From NCBI GenBank assembly GCA_044346745.1, contig JBIIYQ010000009.1:1-40587 (forward strand): 40,587 bases of DNA, read 5' to 3'. The notes below the pieces were generated by a model. The model was given only the letters and a program-made list of their open reading frames with translations. It made no database searches and was not told where the DNA came from. This stretch comes from UKL13-2 sp044346745 (GTDB lineage Bacteria > Pseudomonadota > Gammaproteobacteria > Burkholderiales > Usitatibacteraceae). Below, one piece after another: positions 1 through 8,084 of this stretch (position 1 is its first letter; every line of letters begins with the position of its first letter). Position numbers and translations under genes: made by a program.

Positions 1-13
1 GGGGTGAACTCAT
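1..13 (-). CDS. Start of a leftward gene (5' end only)
   Basis: Reading the minus strand from 13 gives ATG AGT TCA CCC (M-S-S-P). It is preceded by a good ribosome binding site, AAAGGAGA, about six bases upstream (complement of roughly 19-26). Only four codons lie inside the window, so the product cannot be named. The SD strength and spacing are what support a real start. Its leader faces the truncated gene at 111-698, so this spacer probably holds its promoter. Confidence 0.5.
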
Positions 14-110
14 GGCTGTCTCCTTTGGTTGTCAGAAACGAAAGGGTATCGCTGTTCGCTACCTCACCCCCTTACAATCGCGCCTTGAGATTGTCGGGAC
101 TCGTACTTGA

Positions 111-698
111 ATCTGCGAAAACATCAAGGCAGTGCTGGATGCGAATCCCTCGGCGAAAATACTGATCTATGCAGGTGGATCGCATGGCGCAAAGGCATCC
201 TTCATGCCGGAATGGGAGATGATGGCGCAGCGATTGATTAAGATCACTGGCCTAGAGTTGTTAGCAATTGACCAACAAACCTTTGGCGTTCCTGCTGACA
301 TGGTCGTTAAGTCCACAGCTGGCCAGGACGGCGCGGCACTTGTTGCCACGCGGCCGGTGCTACTGCGCAAGCCAGATGGCAAGTTGAGTACGACGCGCGG
401 CTATGACATGAGTGTTTATCAGCCGCCAGAAAATCTTGTCTACGGGCGCGGTGATTGGCGTCAGCAATATGGCTACCGCAAGCAGCGCGTCATCGACTTG
501 CCGCCGCTCGCCGTTCCATCGTTGTTGCGGGCGCGACAAGTTGGGCTGGATCCAAAGACGATTCCGTTGGATCAAACGCTTGTTAACCCCGGCGAAACCA
601 AGGCGGTGTTGTTTCTGCCAGTCGGCAGCTACGAGTTGATCCGTGAGGTCGAGGTAGGCGCGCCGACAAAAATTGGTGCGATCAAAGTGGGTGAGTAG
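111..698 (+). pseudogene. 5'-truncated hypothetical protein (C-terminal part only)
   Basis: The frame is open from just after an in-frame TGA at 108-110 to the TAG at 696-698. The first possible start is a GTG at 132 with no clear Shine-Dalgarno sequence. The product (188 aa from the GTG) begins mid-fold, with a predicted strand ILIYAGGSHGAK and then an amphipathic stretch MAQRLIKITGLELLAIDQQT. From memory this resembles the C-terminal half of larger uncharacterised secreted proteins of proteobacteria. No signal peptide or N-terminal domain precedes it, and the upstream bases belong to the leader of the divergent gene at 1-13. I read it as a gene whose 5' half was deleted. The alternative is a short intact protein using the GTG start. 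The family is not identified with confidence. Confidence 0.5.
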
Positions 699-832
699 CA
701 ACCGCAGGGGCAGACTCGAACCAACGCTATCAGCGTTAAATGCTTTAATCGTAAAGAGGCAGTTTGTAGTTACGAAAACATGTCACGCTGAGCCCTTTAT
801 CGATCTTCAAACCTTGTTCCAAAGGATTACCG

Positions 833-2638
833 ATGAATACACGATCTTTTCTAGCCGGCTGTTTGCTCATCGCGGCATTGTTTTCAACACCAAGCCCGGT
901 GTCCGCACAAGACGACGCTTCCATCAAACAAGCGGTTGCCGCCGCCGAATCTTTTCTGAGCCTGCTGGACAACGGCAAATATGAAGAATCTTGGGACGCC
1001 TCGGCCGAGACCTTTCGCAAAGCGGTAAGCAAAGACCAGTGGAAAGCCGCTGCTGGCCAGGTGCGTGGCAGTGTTGGGTCATTGTCGTCGCGCAAGCTGA
1101 TGAGCGGTGCCGACGCACCCAAAGCCGGGAGCAACGCACAGGGTGAATTTGTTGTGGTGAAGTTCCAAAGCGCGTTTAGCAAATTGCCAAATGCGATTGA
1201 AACGGTTTCGCCGATGCGAGACACAGACGGCAAGTACCGTGTATCAGGCTACTTCGTAAAGCCGGGCGTTAGCGAGGCCGACAAGGCCGCTGCCGCATTG
1301 CCACCCAAGGCCGGATTCAGTGACGACGAGATCAAGGCAATTCTGCGCGAGCGGATTGATATCGCTAAACGCGGTGTCGGCATCGTTGTTGGCTTGATCG
1401 ATGAAAACGGCACACGTATCGTCAGCGTCGGCAAGCCAAGTGTCACCACTGACAAACCACTCGATGGCGACTCCATTTTTGAAATTGGTTCGATCACCAA
1501 GACATTTACCGCCATTTTGTTGGCTGACATGGTCGCACGTGGTGAAGTGAAGCTCGACGATCCAATCTCAAAATACTTGCCGGCGTCGGTCAAGACGCCA
1601 GTGGTCAACGGTAAAGAAATCACGCTTGAGCAGCTTTCGCGCCATACGTCGGGTCTGCCGCGTTTGCCGTCAAATATGAAGCCAAAGGATCCCGGCAATC
1701 CATACGCCGACTACACAGTCGCCCAGCTCTATGAATTTTTGAATGGCTATAAGACGGTCCGCCCGTTTGGTGCCTATACCGAATACTCGAATCTGGGTGT
1801 GGGCTTGCTGGGGCACATTTTGGCGTTGCGTGCGGGTACCGATTATGAAACGCTGGTGCGGTCGCGCATTCTTGCTCCGCTAAAAATGAACAGCACCGCG
1901 ATCAAGCTGACACCGGCGATGCAGGAAAAGATGACGACCGGGCATTATCAAACGGTGGCGGTGCCTTATTGGGATTCGCCGACGCTTGCCGGTGCGGGCG
2001 CGTTGCGATCAAGCACCAATGACATGCTCAAATATCTGGCCGCCAATATGGGGCTCAAGTCAGGACTTGCATCGACTGCCGATGTGACCGGATTGCTGGC
2101 GGCGATGCAGCGCACCCAGCGTAATACGACGGACACGCCGGATATGGGATATGGCCTAGGCTGGTCGTTGAACAGCAGTTTTGACAAAAAGATTGTCGTG
2201 CATGGCGGCGGTACCGGCGGCTTCATGACGTTTGTCGCGTTTGAACCGCTACGCAAGCGTGGTGTGGTGGTGTTATCAAATTCCAATTCGGATATATCCG
2301 ATATCGCTCTGCATTTACTCGACAGTCGCCGGCCGTTGACCAAACTCGCAGCGGCAAAAACGTTCCAGAAAATCAGCGTTGATCCCAAGTCCTTTGATGC
2401 GTTTGTCGGCACTTATGAAATTGACGCAGGCGTTACCATGACCGTGACCCGTGAAGGTGATCGTCTTTTTTCGAACGCGCCGGGACTGGGGAAAATTGAA
2501 ATGTTGCCCTATGAACCGATGTCATTCTTTGGTAATGGATTTGATGCACAGGTGACGTTTGTCGCAGAGGCGGGAAAGGTGACCCGTTTGATGCTGAATC
2601 TGGACGGCAGATCGATACCGGTCAAACGGATCAAATAG
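833..2638 (+). CDS. Secreted DUF4019 / beta-lactamase-fold serine hydrolase
   Basis: This 601-aa protein starts at an ATG six bases after AAAGGA (821-826). Residues 1-26 form a Sec signal peptide ending near SPVSAQ. Residues ~28-143 look like a DUF4019 domain. Residues ~165-490 are a class C beta-lactamase/penicillin-binding-type hydrolase with SxxK at S220-I-T-K223, YxN at Y318-S-N320 and the third motif H457-G-G. Residues ~520-601 form a beta-rich tail like the C-terminal domain of many esterase-type beta-lactamase homologues. It should act in the periplasm on a peptide, ester or amide substrate, and true beta-lactamase activity is not implied. All three catalytic motifs are present. The gene stands alone, with the unrelated leftward gene ending 61 bp downstream. 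Confidence 0.85.
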   Translation: MNTRSFLAGCLLIAALFSTPSPVSAQDDASIKQAVAAAESFLSLLDNGKYEESWDASAETFRKAVSKDQWKAAAGQVRGSVGSLSSRKLMSGADAPKAGSNAQGEFVVVKFQSAFSKLPNAIETVSPMRDTDGKYRVSGYFVKPGVSEADKAAAALPPKAGFSDDEIKAILRERIDIAKRGVGIVVGLIDENGTRIVSVGKPSVTTDKPLDGDSIFEIGSITKTFTAILLADMVARGEVKLDDPISKYLPASVKTPVVNGKEITLEQLSRHTSGLPRLPSNMKPKDPGNPYADYTVAQLYEFLNGYKTVRPFGAYTEYSNLGVGLLGHILALRAGTDYETLVRSRILAPLKMNSTAIKLTPAMQEKMTTGHYQTVAVPYWDSPTLAGAGALRSSTNDMLKYLAANMGLKSGLASTADVTGLLAAMQRTQRNTTDTPDMGYGLGWSLNSSFDKKIVVHGGGTGGFMTFVAFEPLRKRGVVVLSNSNSDISDIALHLLDSRRPLTKLAAAKTFQKISVDPKSFDAFVGTYEIDAGVTMTVTREGDRLFSNAPGLGKIEMLPYEPMSFFGNGFDAQVTFVAEAGKVTRLMLNLDGRSIPVKRIK

Positions 2639-2699
2639 CAGCGAACGACAGAGCGAACGACAGGGGTCGCAGTCGCATGCTTTGATCGACTCACCCGAT

Positions 2700-3371
2700 C
2701 TATCCGCTGTTGGCGTTCTCCGTTCGTCGCCTCTCGGTGTCCGAAGCCCGCGCGTCAGCTTCGCGTAGCCAATCCGCCTTGCCATATCCGTAGTCACCGA
2801 ACTCGATCGCACAGGTTGTCTGACGCTTGAGCAGCCGTCGTGCCAGCGCGACCAACGCAACCGCATCGGCATGCGTTCGGATTTCATTCGGCGCACAAAG
2901 CTCGACGCCGGTTCCCCAGCAGTAATGCCCGACTTCAAACGACGGGCCGACAAAGTGATCAATTCCCGTCTCTGCCAATTGCTCCTGCAGCAAGCTCACA
3001 CGGTCATAGAACTCCCGGACCAAGGGTGAGGTCTGGCGCGACAGATAAGAGATAACTTTTTTGCGCGAACGACCGACGCGTCTGAATTGGGGATCAGCGT
3101 CAGGTATCGGCTCTTCGGACCGCGGAAACTCACCAGCTGCTTTCCAACTGGCTTCCTTGACGGCATCGGAGTATCGCAACCGTGGGTGAACCCACCAAAT
3201 CATCACGCGACGATTGTTCAGAATAAATCCAATGTCGTCCCACCACGAGAGAAGACGCTCTGGTTCGAACACATGCCGAGTGTAGATGCCTGATGCATCC
3301 ACCCCAAGCGAATGCGAGCGATGGTAGTCCTTTGCGCTTTGTCGCAGGTCTTCATAAAAACGGTTTCTCAT
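2700..3371 (-). CDS. Hypothetical protein divergent from brnTA
   Basis: The frame encodes 223 aa from the ATG at 3369-3371. An upstream ATG at 3420-3422 would give 240 aa but would overlap the brnT coding start and add a low-quality segment, so I prefer 3371. The protein is soluble, with no signal peptide or membrane segment. It is rich in Trp, Arg and Tyr, with a central stretch LLSWWDDIGFILNNRRVMIWW and a basic segment RRVGRSRKKVISYLSRQ. I do not recognise a family. Its start lies only 38 bp from brnT, so the two divergent units must share promoter DNA. That raises the possibility of co-regulation by BrnA, or of an accessory role, but there is no direct evidence of function. Confidence 0.65.
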   Translation of the reverse strand: MRNRFYEDLRQSAKDYHRSHSLGVDASGIYTRHVFEPERLLSWWDDIGFILNNRRVMIWWVHPRLRYSDAVKEASWKAAGEFPRSEEPIPDADPQFRRVGRSRKKVISYLSRQTSPLVREFYDRVSLLQEQLAETGIDHFVGPSFEVGHYCWGTGVELCAPNEIRTHADAVALVALARRLLKRQTTCAIEFGDYGYGKADWLREADARASDTERRRTENANSG

Positions 3372-3374
3372 CGC

Positions 3375-3412
3375 TTGACTATACACATATAAATACACAT
3401 ACTGCAAGTATG
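3375..3412 (+). promoter_or_regulatory. Compact divergent promoter/operator of brnTA
   Basis: TTGACT (3375-3380) and CATACT (3399-3404) form a -35/-10 pair with an 18-bp spacer, which would start transcription at or next to the brnT ATG (3410), giving a leaderless mRNA. A perfect inverted repeat CATACT-GCA-AGTATG (3398-3412) covers the -10 and the start codon. TACACATA occurs twice, 12 bp apart (3382-3389 and 3394-3401). On the other strand TATAGT (3383-3378) sits just before the ATG of the divergent gene. BrnA proteins are known to autorepress, so these repeats are the natural operator candidates. The motifs are seen; the function is inferred. Confidence 0.5.
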
Positions 3413-3682
3413 CGGTATTCATTCGATCCAGCCAAGCGATCTGCCAATCTTAAGAAACATGGGTTCGACTTGGTGGACGCAAAGCAAGTCATGGAAAGCG
3501 ACAACACTGTGACGTTCGAAGACCATCGCTACGGGTACGACGAGCCGCGTTTTATCACCTTTGGCATACTTCGTGAGCAGGTCGTTGTAATCGTCACCAC
3601 CGAGACGGAAGACCACATCCGAATCATTTCCCTTCGAAAAGCTGACCGACATGAGCAAAAAATCTACTTCGACAATCTCTGA
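3410..3682 (+). CDS. brnT: BrnT family ribonuclease toxin
   Basis: The product is 90 aa from the ATG at 3410. An in-frame upstream extension to 3293 lies in the neighbouring gene's leader and looks non-coding. The protein has the BrnT layout: an N-terminal F-DPAKRSANLKKHG helix, VDAKQVMES, a DHR-Y tract near residues 41-44, then strands ITFGILREQVVVIVTTE and a conserved IRIISLRKADRHEQKIY C-terminus. BrnT toxins are RelE-like RNases that inhibit translation and are neutralised by BrnA. The stop lies 32 bp inside brnA, the usual toxin-first order for this family. No Shine-Dalgarno sequence is visible, which fits a leaderless transcript. Confidence 0.88.
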   Translation: MRYSFDPAKRSANLKKHGFDLVDAKQVMESDNTVTFEDHRYGYDEPRFITFGILREQVVVIVTTETEDHIRIISLRKADRHEQKIYFDNL

Positions 3683-3959
3683 GGATGCGCCGATACGCAA
3701 GCGCGACATCGCCAGCGGCAAGCTGGTTCTACGGCAGCGTGCAAAGAGCGGCGAGCTGCTACCACTCGGCACACCGACGAAGCAACGCGTGAATATTTTT
3801 CTGGATAGTGCGATCGTTGAGCACTTCAAGGAAAAGGCGGGTGCACGTGGCTATCAAACTTTGATCAATGAAGCTCTGAAGCAGTCAATTCAAAGTGAAT
3901 CGATTGAGCGCACGATTCGGCATACGATTCAGCAGGAGTTGAAGGCGTATAAGGTTTGA
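3651..3959 (+). CDS. brnA: BrnA family antitoxin
   Basis: This 102-aa protein overlaps the 3' end of brnT by 32 bp in another frame, so the two are translationally coupled. The N-terminal half is charged and probably disordered, the part that wraps the toxin. Residues ~45-80 (TKQRVNIFLDSAIVEHFKEK, then ARGYQTLINEALKQSI) match the BrnA ribbon-helix-helix DNA-binding region with its typical GYQT-IN signature. A helical tail of about 20 residues follows. In the family BrnA neutralises BrnT and represses its own promoter, here presumably through the repeats at 3382-3412. Nothing else from a mobile element is seen nearby. Confidence 0.88.
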   Translation: MSKKSTSTISEDAPIRKRDIASGKLVLRQRAKSGELLPLGTPTKQRVNIFLDSAIVEHFKEKAGARGYQTLINEALKQSIQSESIERTIRHTIQQELKAYKV

Positions 3960-4107
3960 TTGAAGCCCCTGAAGGATCGCTGCCAAACCAGTAGACCCCA
4001 GCATCCACGGCCACTTCCAGTCAAAAACGCCTGAAACTGCCCGCCAATAGGCGACTTTGCACTTTGTGCAATCCCTGCGATGACGTTCGGGTGACCTCGC
4101 GCCAATT

Positions 4108-4113
4108 TATACT
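4108..4113 (+). promoter_or_regulatory. Possible -10 element upstream of the first binding-protein gene
   Basis: TATACT lies 34 bp before the ATG at 4147. No convincing -35 hexamer is found 16-18 bp upstream. The rest of the 187-bp spacer 3960-4146 shows no gene or strong terminator. Confidence 0.3.
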
Positions 4114-4146
4114 GGCCGCTCGTTAAATTCTTTATCGAGATTCGAA

Positions 4147-5724
4147 ATGCAAAACAAATGGATTGGTGCGTTGTTGGTTGCCGTGTGTATGAGCATCCCG
4201 GCATCCGCGCAAACGTTACGCATGGCGATTGCTGACGACGCCACAACACTCGATCCGCATTCGGCAAACATTCTCGGCAATACACGTCTCCTCGCCAGCA
4301 TCTACGAAGGCCTCGTCACGCGCGACAAAGATTTCAAAGTTGTCCCGGCGCTCGCGGTCTCATGGAGCCAACCCGATGCCAAGTCCTGGCGCTTTAAGCT
4401 GCGGCCCAATGTGAAGTTCCATGACGGCTCAGCGTTCACAGCTGACGATGTCGTGTTCTCAGTGGAGCGAGCGCTGCATCCGCTGTCGAGTACCAAGTCA
4501 TCTGTGCAAGGTGTGAGTTCCGCGAAACGTGTGGACGACCTCACCGTGGATTTGCTGATGTCTGAACCCAACCCGGTGTTGCTGTTGCACTTGGTGAACT
4601 TCCGGATCATGTCCAAAGCTTGGAGCGCCAAAAACAACGCGCTCACGCCGCAGAACTACAAAGACAAAGAAGATACGGTTTCCTCTCGCAGCACAAATGG
4701 CACCGGGCCTTACATGTTGGTGTCGCGCCAGCCGGATGTGAAAACGGTGCTGACTGAAAACAAAGCGTGGTGGAATCGTGCGTCGAAGGATCGCGGCAAC
4801 GTCGTGAATGTGGAATGGACGCCGATCAAACAACCTTCCACACGTATGGCCGCGCTGCTCTCGGGCACGATTGATTTTGTGATTGATCCGCCGTTTCAGG
4901 ATCGTGAACGCGTAAAGAACACACCCGGACTCAAGCTCACGATCGGCAGCGAGCCGCGCATCTACTTCGTGGGGTTCGATGTGTTCCGCGACGAGCTCCA
5001 GTACAGCAACGTCAAGGGCAAGAATCCATTCAAAGACGTTCGCGTCCGGCAGGCGATTGCGTTGGCGATTGATACAGACCTCATCGTGAACAAGGTAACT
5101 CGCGGCTATGCGCGACCGACGCAGTTAATCATCGGCAAAGAAGTGCAGGGTTATACGGCCGATCTCGATAAGAAACCGAAAGTCGATATCGCGCGCGCCA
5201 AAAAGCTGATGGTCGAGGCTGGTTATCCAAACGGCTTTGAAGTCACCATCGATTGTTCAAACCAAGTGCCGTTTGGCGAGATCTGCCAAGCCATGGCACC
5301 GATGTTGTCGCAGATCGGCATCAAACTCATGCCGAACATCATGATCAACACCAACTTCCCGCCAAAGATTCAGCGCAATGATTTCAGCATGCATTTGTGG
5401 GGATGGGGCTCAACCACCGTCGATTCGCTGTACGTCTTGCAGTCGTTGGTGCGCAGTGTGGGTGCTGAGCGTTCGGGCGATGGCGAGGCCAACTACGGCC
5501 GTTATTCCAATCCGAAGCTTGATGCATTGATTGATCGCATGAAGACCGAAACCGACATGGCCAAACGTGACGCCATCATTCGCGAAGCCTTGGTCATTCA
5601 GCGCGAGGAGCTGCCCGTGTTGCCGTTGGCTCAAGTCGTGGTGGCATGGGCGATGCGCAAGAATGTGGAGGGGCCGTTTGCGCCGAATAACTTGCCATAC
5701 TTCTATCGCTTCAAAGTCAACTAA
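4147..5724 (+). CDS. ABC transporter substrate-binding protein, family 5 (peptide type), paralogue 1
   Basis: This 525-aa protein has a signal peptide (residues 1-22, ending PASAQ) and then the SBP_bac_5 fold: TLRMAIADDATTLDPH at the mature N-terminus, RFKLRPNVKFHDGSAFTADD, SRQPDVKTVL, VRQAIALAIDTD and AKKLMVEAGYPNGFE. It should be a periplasmic receptor for oligopeptides or another small organic ligand feeding an ABC importer. No permease or ATPase gene lies in the window, so it is an orphan receptor here. It is a close paralogue of the gene at 8795-10381, and extended blocks are identical by eye, including a shared Cys pair in the DC-N-PF-E-CQ segment. The ligand cannot be told from sequence. 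Confidence 0.9.
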   Translation: MQNKWIGALLVAVCMSIPASAQTLRMAIADDATTLDPHSANILGNTRLLASIYEGLVTRDKDFKVVPALAVSWSQPDAKSWRFKLRPNVKFHDGSAFTADDVVFSVERALHPLSSTKSSVQGVSSAKRVDDLTVDLLMSEPNPVLLLHLVNFRIMSKAWSAKNNALTPQNYKDKEDTVSSRSTNGTGPYMLVSRQPDVKTVLTENKAWWNRASKDRGNVVNVEWTPIKQPSTRMAALLSGTIDFVIDPPFQDRERVKNTPGLKLTIGSEPRIYFVGFDVFRDELQYSNVKGKNPFKDVRVRQAIALAIDTDLIVNKVTRGYARPTQLIIGKEVQGYTADLDKKPKVDIARAKKLMVEAGYPNGFEVTIDCSNQVPFGEICQAMAPMLSQIGIKLMPNIMINTNFPPKIQRNDFSMHLWGWGSTTVDSLYVLQSLVRSVGAERSGDGEANYGRYSNPKLDALIDRMKTETDMAKRDAIIREALVIQREELPVLPLAQVVVAWAMRKNVEGPFAPNNLPYFYRFKVN

Positions 5725-5838
5725 TGACGGCGTTGCCGACCCGTCGCAGTCTTGGTCCGGCCGCTGTGGGCATTTCGAAATCACTCGGTTGCCATATTTT
5801 GTAAGCAAGATGGCGACTCAGTCATCGCCGAGATTTCC

Positions 5839-6657
5839 ATGAAAATTTTTAACTTTTCCCTGTTGTTGATATTCGCCACGCTTGGACTGGGTGGAGCCAC
5901 GTTTGCACAATCACCGGCCACGGCCACTACGCCGATTGCGCCCAAAGCCGCTGAGCCAAAAACAAAAATTGCGACGCCCAAGATCGGCCAGTACATTGTC
6001 GATGAAGGCTGGGGCGTGCTCGATGTTATGCCGGGCAAAAACTCGACAGCAACGAGCGGGAAGGGCGAAAGCCGACCAACCTTTCGCATCGAGAGTTCAG
6101 GGGCCAACGCGCACTCGTGTTCGCTCGAAGGGGAGATAGACAACGGTGTCGCCACACTCGAAGCATTTCCGCCCAACGTGTGTCGGGTTTCCTTCGCGCC
6201 GACGCCTTGGGGGGTGAGTGTGCAAGAAGTGAATCCGGAAAAAGGTAACTGCCGCTATTTTTGTGGGGCACGCGCGACCTTTGACGGCGACTACCGCCTG
6301 ACGCCCCCACGCTGCACGACTGGCGCGGTGCGTAAGACGCGGGACAGCTTCAAAAAGGCCTATGACATGAAAAAACTTGCCGAGGCCGAGACCTTGTTAG
6401 CGCCGGTACTGGCGCGCTGCGAAAGGACATTCAGCCGCTGGGAATCGGCCAATGTACGCAACGACCTCGCAATCAACTACTTCCATCTCAAAAACAAGTC
6501 CGCCTGCCTTGCCGTGCTGGCACCATTGGTCGCGGTCGCATAGAGCAAAGACGCGGCAATTCTTGAGGAGTACGCCTACGCGCCGTCGGACGCGGAAGGC
6601 ATGGTTGATGTCGCCAAGGCCACGCGTGTGAACCTGAAAAAGTGCCGTAGCTTGTAA
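5839..6657 (+). pseudogene. Cys-rich secreted protein interrupted by an in-frame amber codon
   Basis: The frame starts at ATG 5839 with a clear signal peptide (MKIFNFSLLLIFATLGLGG, then ATFAQ) and is closed by TAG at 6541-6543, giving 234 aa. The same frame then stays open for 37 more sense codons to TAA 6655-6657, ending NLKKCRSL, in the same codon style. The segment before the stop has seven Cys and the tail adds an eighth, giving an even set for disulfides. Domains: an Ala/Pro linker, a beta domain with SCSLEG, NVCRVSF, CRYFCGARATFDGDY (a layout like secreted lysozyme-inhibitor-type proteins), then a TPR-like helical region. A single change (TAG from AAG, CAG or similar) would explain the break. 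Readthrough or sequencing error are alternatives. Exact family not known. Confidence 0.65.
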
Positions 6658-6735
6658 GCGCGGCGCAGCGCGTGTGAGTGTCTGAGTCCGGCGGGTTCCC
6701 AATATTGACGCCTTCATCGGGCGGGCCACGCCCCC

Positions 6736-6744
6736 TGCTAAAAT
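6736..6744 (+). promoter_or_regulatory. Extended -10 promoter element upstream of tyrS
   Basis: TGCTAAAAT matches the extended -10 pattern (TGn-TAAAAT) and lies 30 bp before the tyrS ATG. A 10-bp palindrome GGGTTAACCC (6747-6756) falls at the predicted transcript start. No good -35 at the normal distance, as is common for extended -10 promoters. Confidence 0.4.
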
Positions 6745-6773
6745 TTGGGTTAACCCGATAGAGCGTTGACCCC

Positions 6774-8051
6774 ATGAATTTCGCCTCACCCCTCCTGCAA
6801 GATTTACAAGCCCGCGGCCTGATCGCGCAAACCACCGACGCCGCCGAACTCGACACGCTGCTGCAAAAGGGGCCGATCACTTTGTATGCCGGGTTTGATC
6901 CGACGGCAGATAGCCTGCACGTGGGTTCGCTGGTGCCGGTGCTGACGCTGCGTCGCTTTCAGCAGGCGGGACACAAACCCATCGCGCTGGTGGGTGGAGC
7001 CACCGGCATGATCGGTGACCCGAGTTTTAAGGCGGCCGAACGCAAATTGCTGACGACTGACGTCATTAATGAGTGGGTCGCAAAGATTCGTACACAGGTG
7101 ATGCCGTTCCTCAACTTTGAAGGCAGCAATGCGGCCATCATGACCAACAACCTCGATTGGTTTGGTGGCATGGGTGCGCTCGATTTTCTGCGTGACATCG
7201 GCAAACACTTTTCGGTGAATGCCATGATCAAAAAAGAGGCGGTGCAGCAGCGCCTCGAGCGCGACGATCAGGGCATTTCGTTTACCGAATTTGCTTACAG
7301 CCTGCTGCAAGGGTATGACTTCGCCGAGCTCTATCGGCGTCACCAGTGTGTGTTGCAGATCGGTGGCTCGGATCAGTGGGGCAATATCGTCGCCGGCACT
7401 GATTTGACGCGGCGCTTACATCGCGCGCAAGTGTACGGTCTGACGCTGCCGTTGGTGGTGAAGTCCGATGGTACGAAGTTTGGCAAAACCGAATCGGGCA
7501 CCATCTGGCTCGACGCAAAACGCACGTCGCCTTATGCGTTCTACCAATTCTGGTTGAACACTGCTGACGCTGATGTGTACAAGTTCATGAATTACTTCAC
7601 CTTCCTGCCGGTTGCAGAAATCGCTGCTATCGAATCAGCTGATGCCGCGCGTGAAGGTAAACGCGACGGCCAGCGAGTTTTGGCGGAGCAGGTGACCGAG
7701 CTGGTCCACGGCAAGGCAGCACTGGAAGCTGCGCAACGCATCAGCGCGAGTTTGTTTTCTGGTGACATCACCACACTCACCGAATCGGACCTTGCACAGT
7801 TGGCGCAAGACGGTATGCCGAGTGCGCAGATTGATGGTGCGCAAAACGGACTCACCGATGTGCTGGCAGCGAGCGGACTGGCTAAATCAAAAACCGAGGC
7901 ACGTACGTTTATCACCAGCGGCAGTGTGGCCATCAACGGCAACAAGGTCGAGGCGATTGATCACAAGATTGAAGCAGGCGAGCGATTGTTTGGTCGATAC
8001 ACGTTGCTGCGTCGGGGCAAGAAAAACTACAGCCTAATCTGCTGGCAGTAA
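6774..8051 (+). CDS. tyrS: Tyrosyl-tRNA synthetase
   Basis: This 425-aa protein aligns along its whole length with E. coli-type TyrRS. It charges tRNA(Tyr) with tyrosine in the cytoplasm. The class I signature 1 is H49-V-G-S52 within FDPTADSLHVGSL (E. coli has HLGH). Signature 2 is K235-F-G-K-T. GGSDQWGN is the usual tyrosine/ribose-binding segment. Residues ~360-425 are the S4 RNA-binding domain, ending GRYTLLRRGKKNYSLICWQ. The Ser in place of the second His of HIGH is, from memory, also seen in alphaproteobacterial TyrRS, so it need not mean loss of activity. The gene appears monocistronic, with a 33-bp gap to the flavoprotein gene downstream. Confidence 0.97.
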   Translation: MNFASPLLQDLQARGLIAQTTDAAELDTLLQKGPITLYAGFDPTADSLHVGSLVPVLTLRRFQQAGHKPIALVGGATGMIGDPSFKAAERKLLTTDVINEWVAKIRTQVMPFLNFEGSNAAIMTNNLDWFGGMGALDFLRDIGKHFSVNAMIKKEAVQQRLERDDQGISFTEFAYSLLQGYDFAELYRRHQCVLQIGGSDQWGNIVAGTDLTRRLHRAQVYGLTLPLVVKSDGTKFGKTESGTIWLDAKRTSPYAFYQFWLNTADADVYKFMNYFTFLPVAEIAAIESADAAREGKRDGQRVLAEQVTELVHGKAALEAAQRISASLFSGDITTLTESDLAQLAQDGMPSAQIDGAQNGLTDVLAASGLAKSKTEARTFITSGSVAINGNKVEAIDHKIEAGERLFGRYTLLRRGKKNYSLICWQ

Positions 8052-8084
8052 CCAAACGCGTTGTTGAGTTGTTCGTAGCGATCT

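Noticed and set aside
2641..2664. Two near-identical 12-bp units (GCGAACGACAG[AG])
   Set aside because: Only two copies, with no further structure; too little to call a functional repeat.
6804..7343. 179-codon open frame on the minus strand
   Set aside because: It lies wholly inside tyrS, whose identity is certain.
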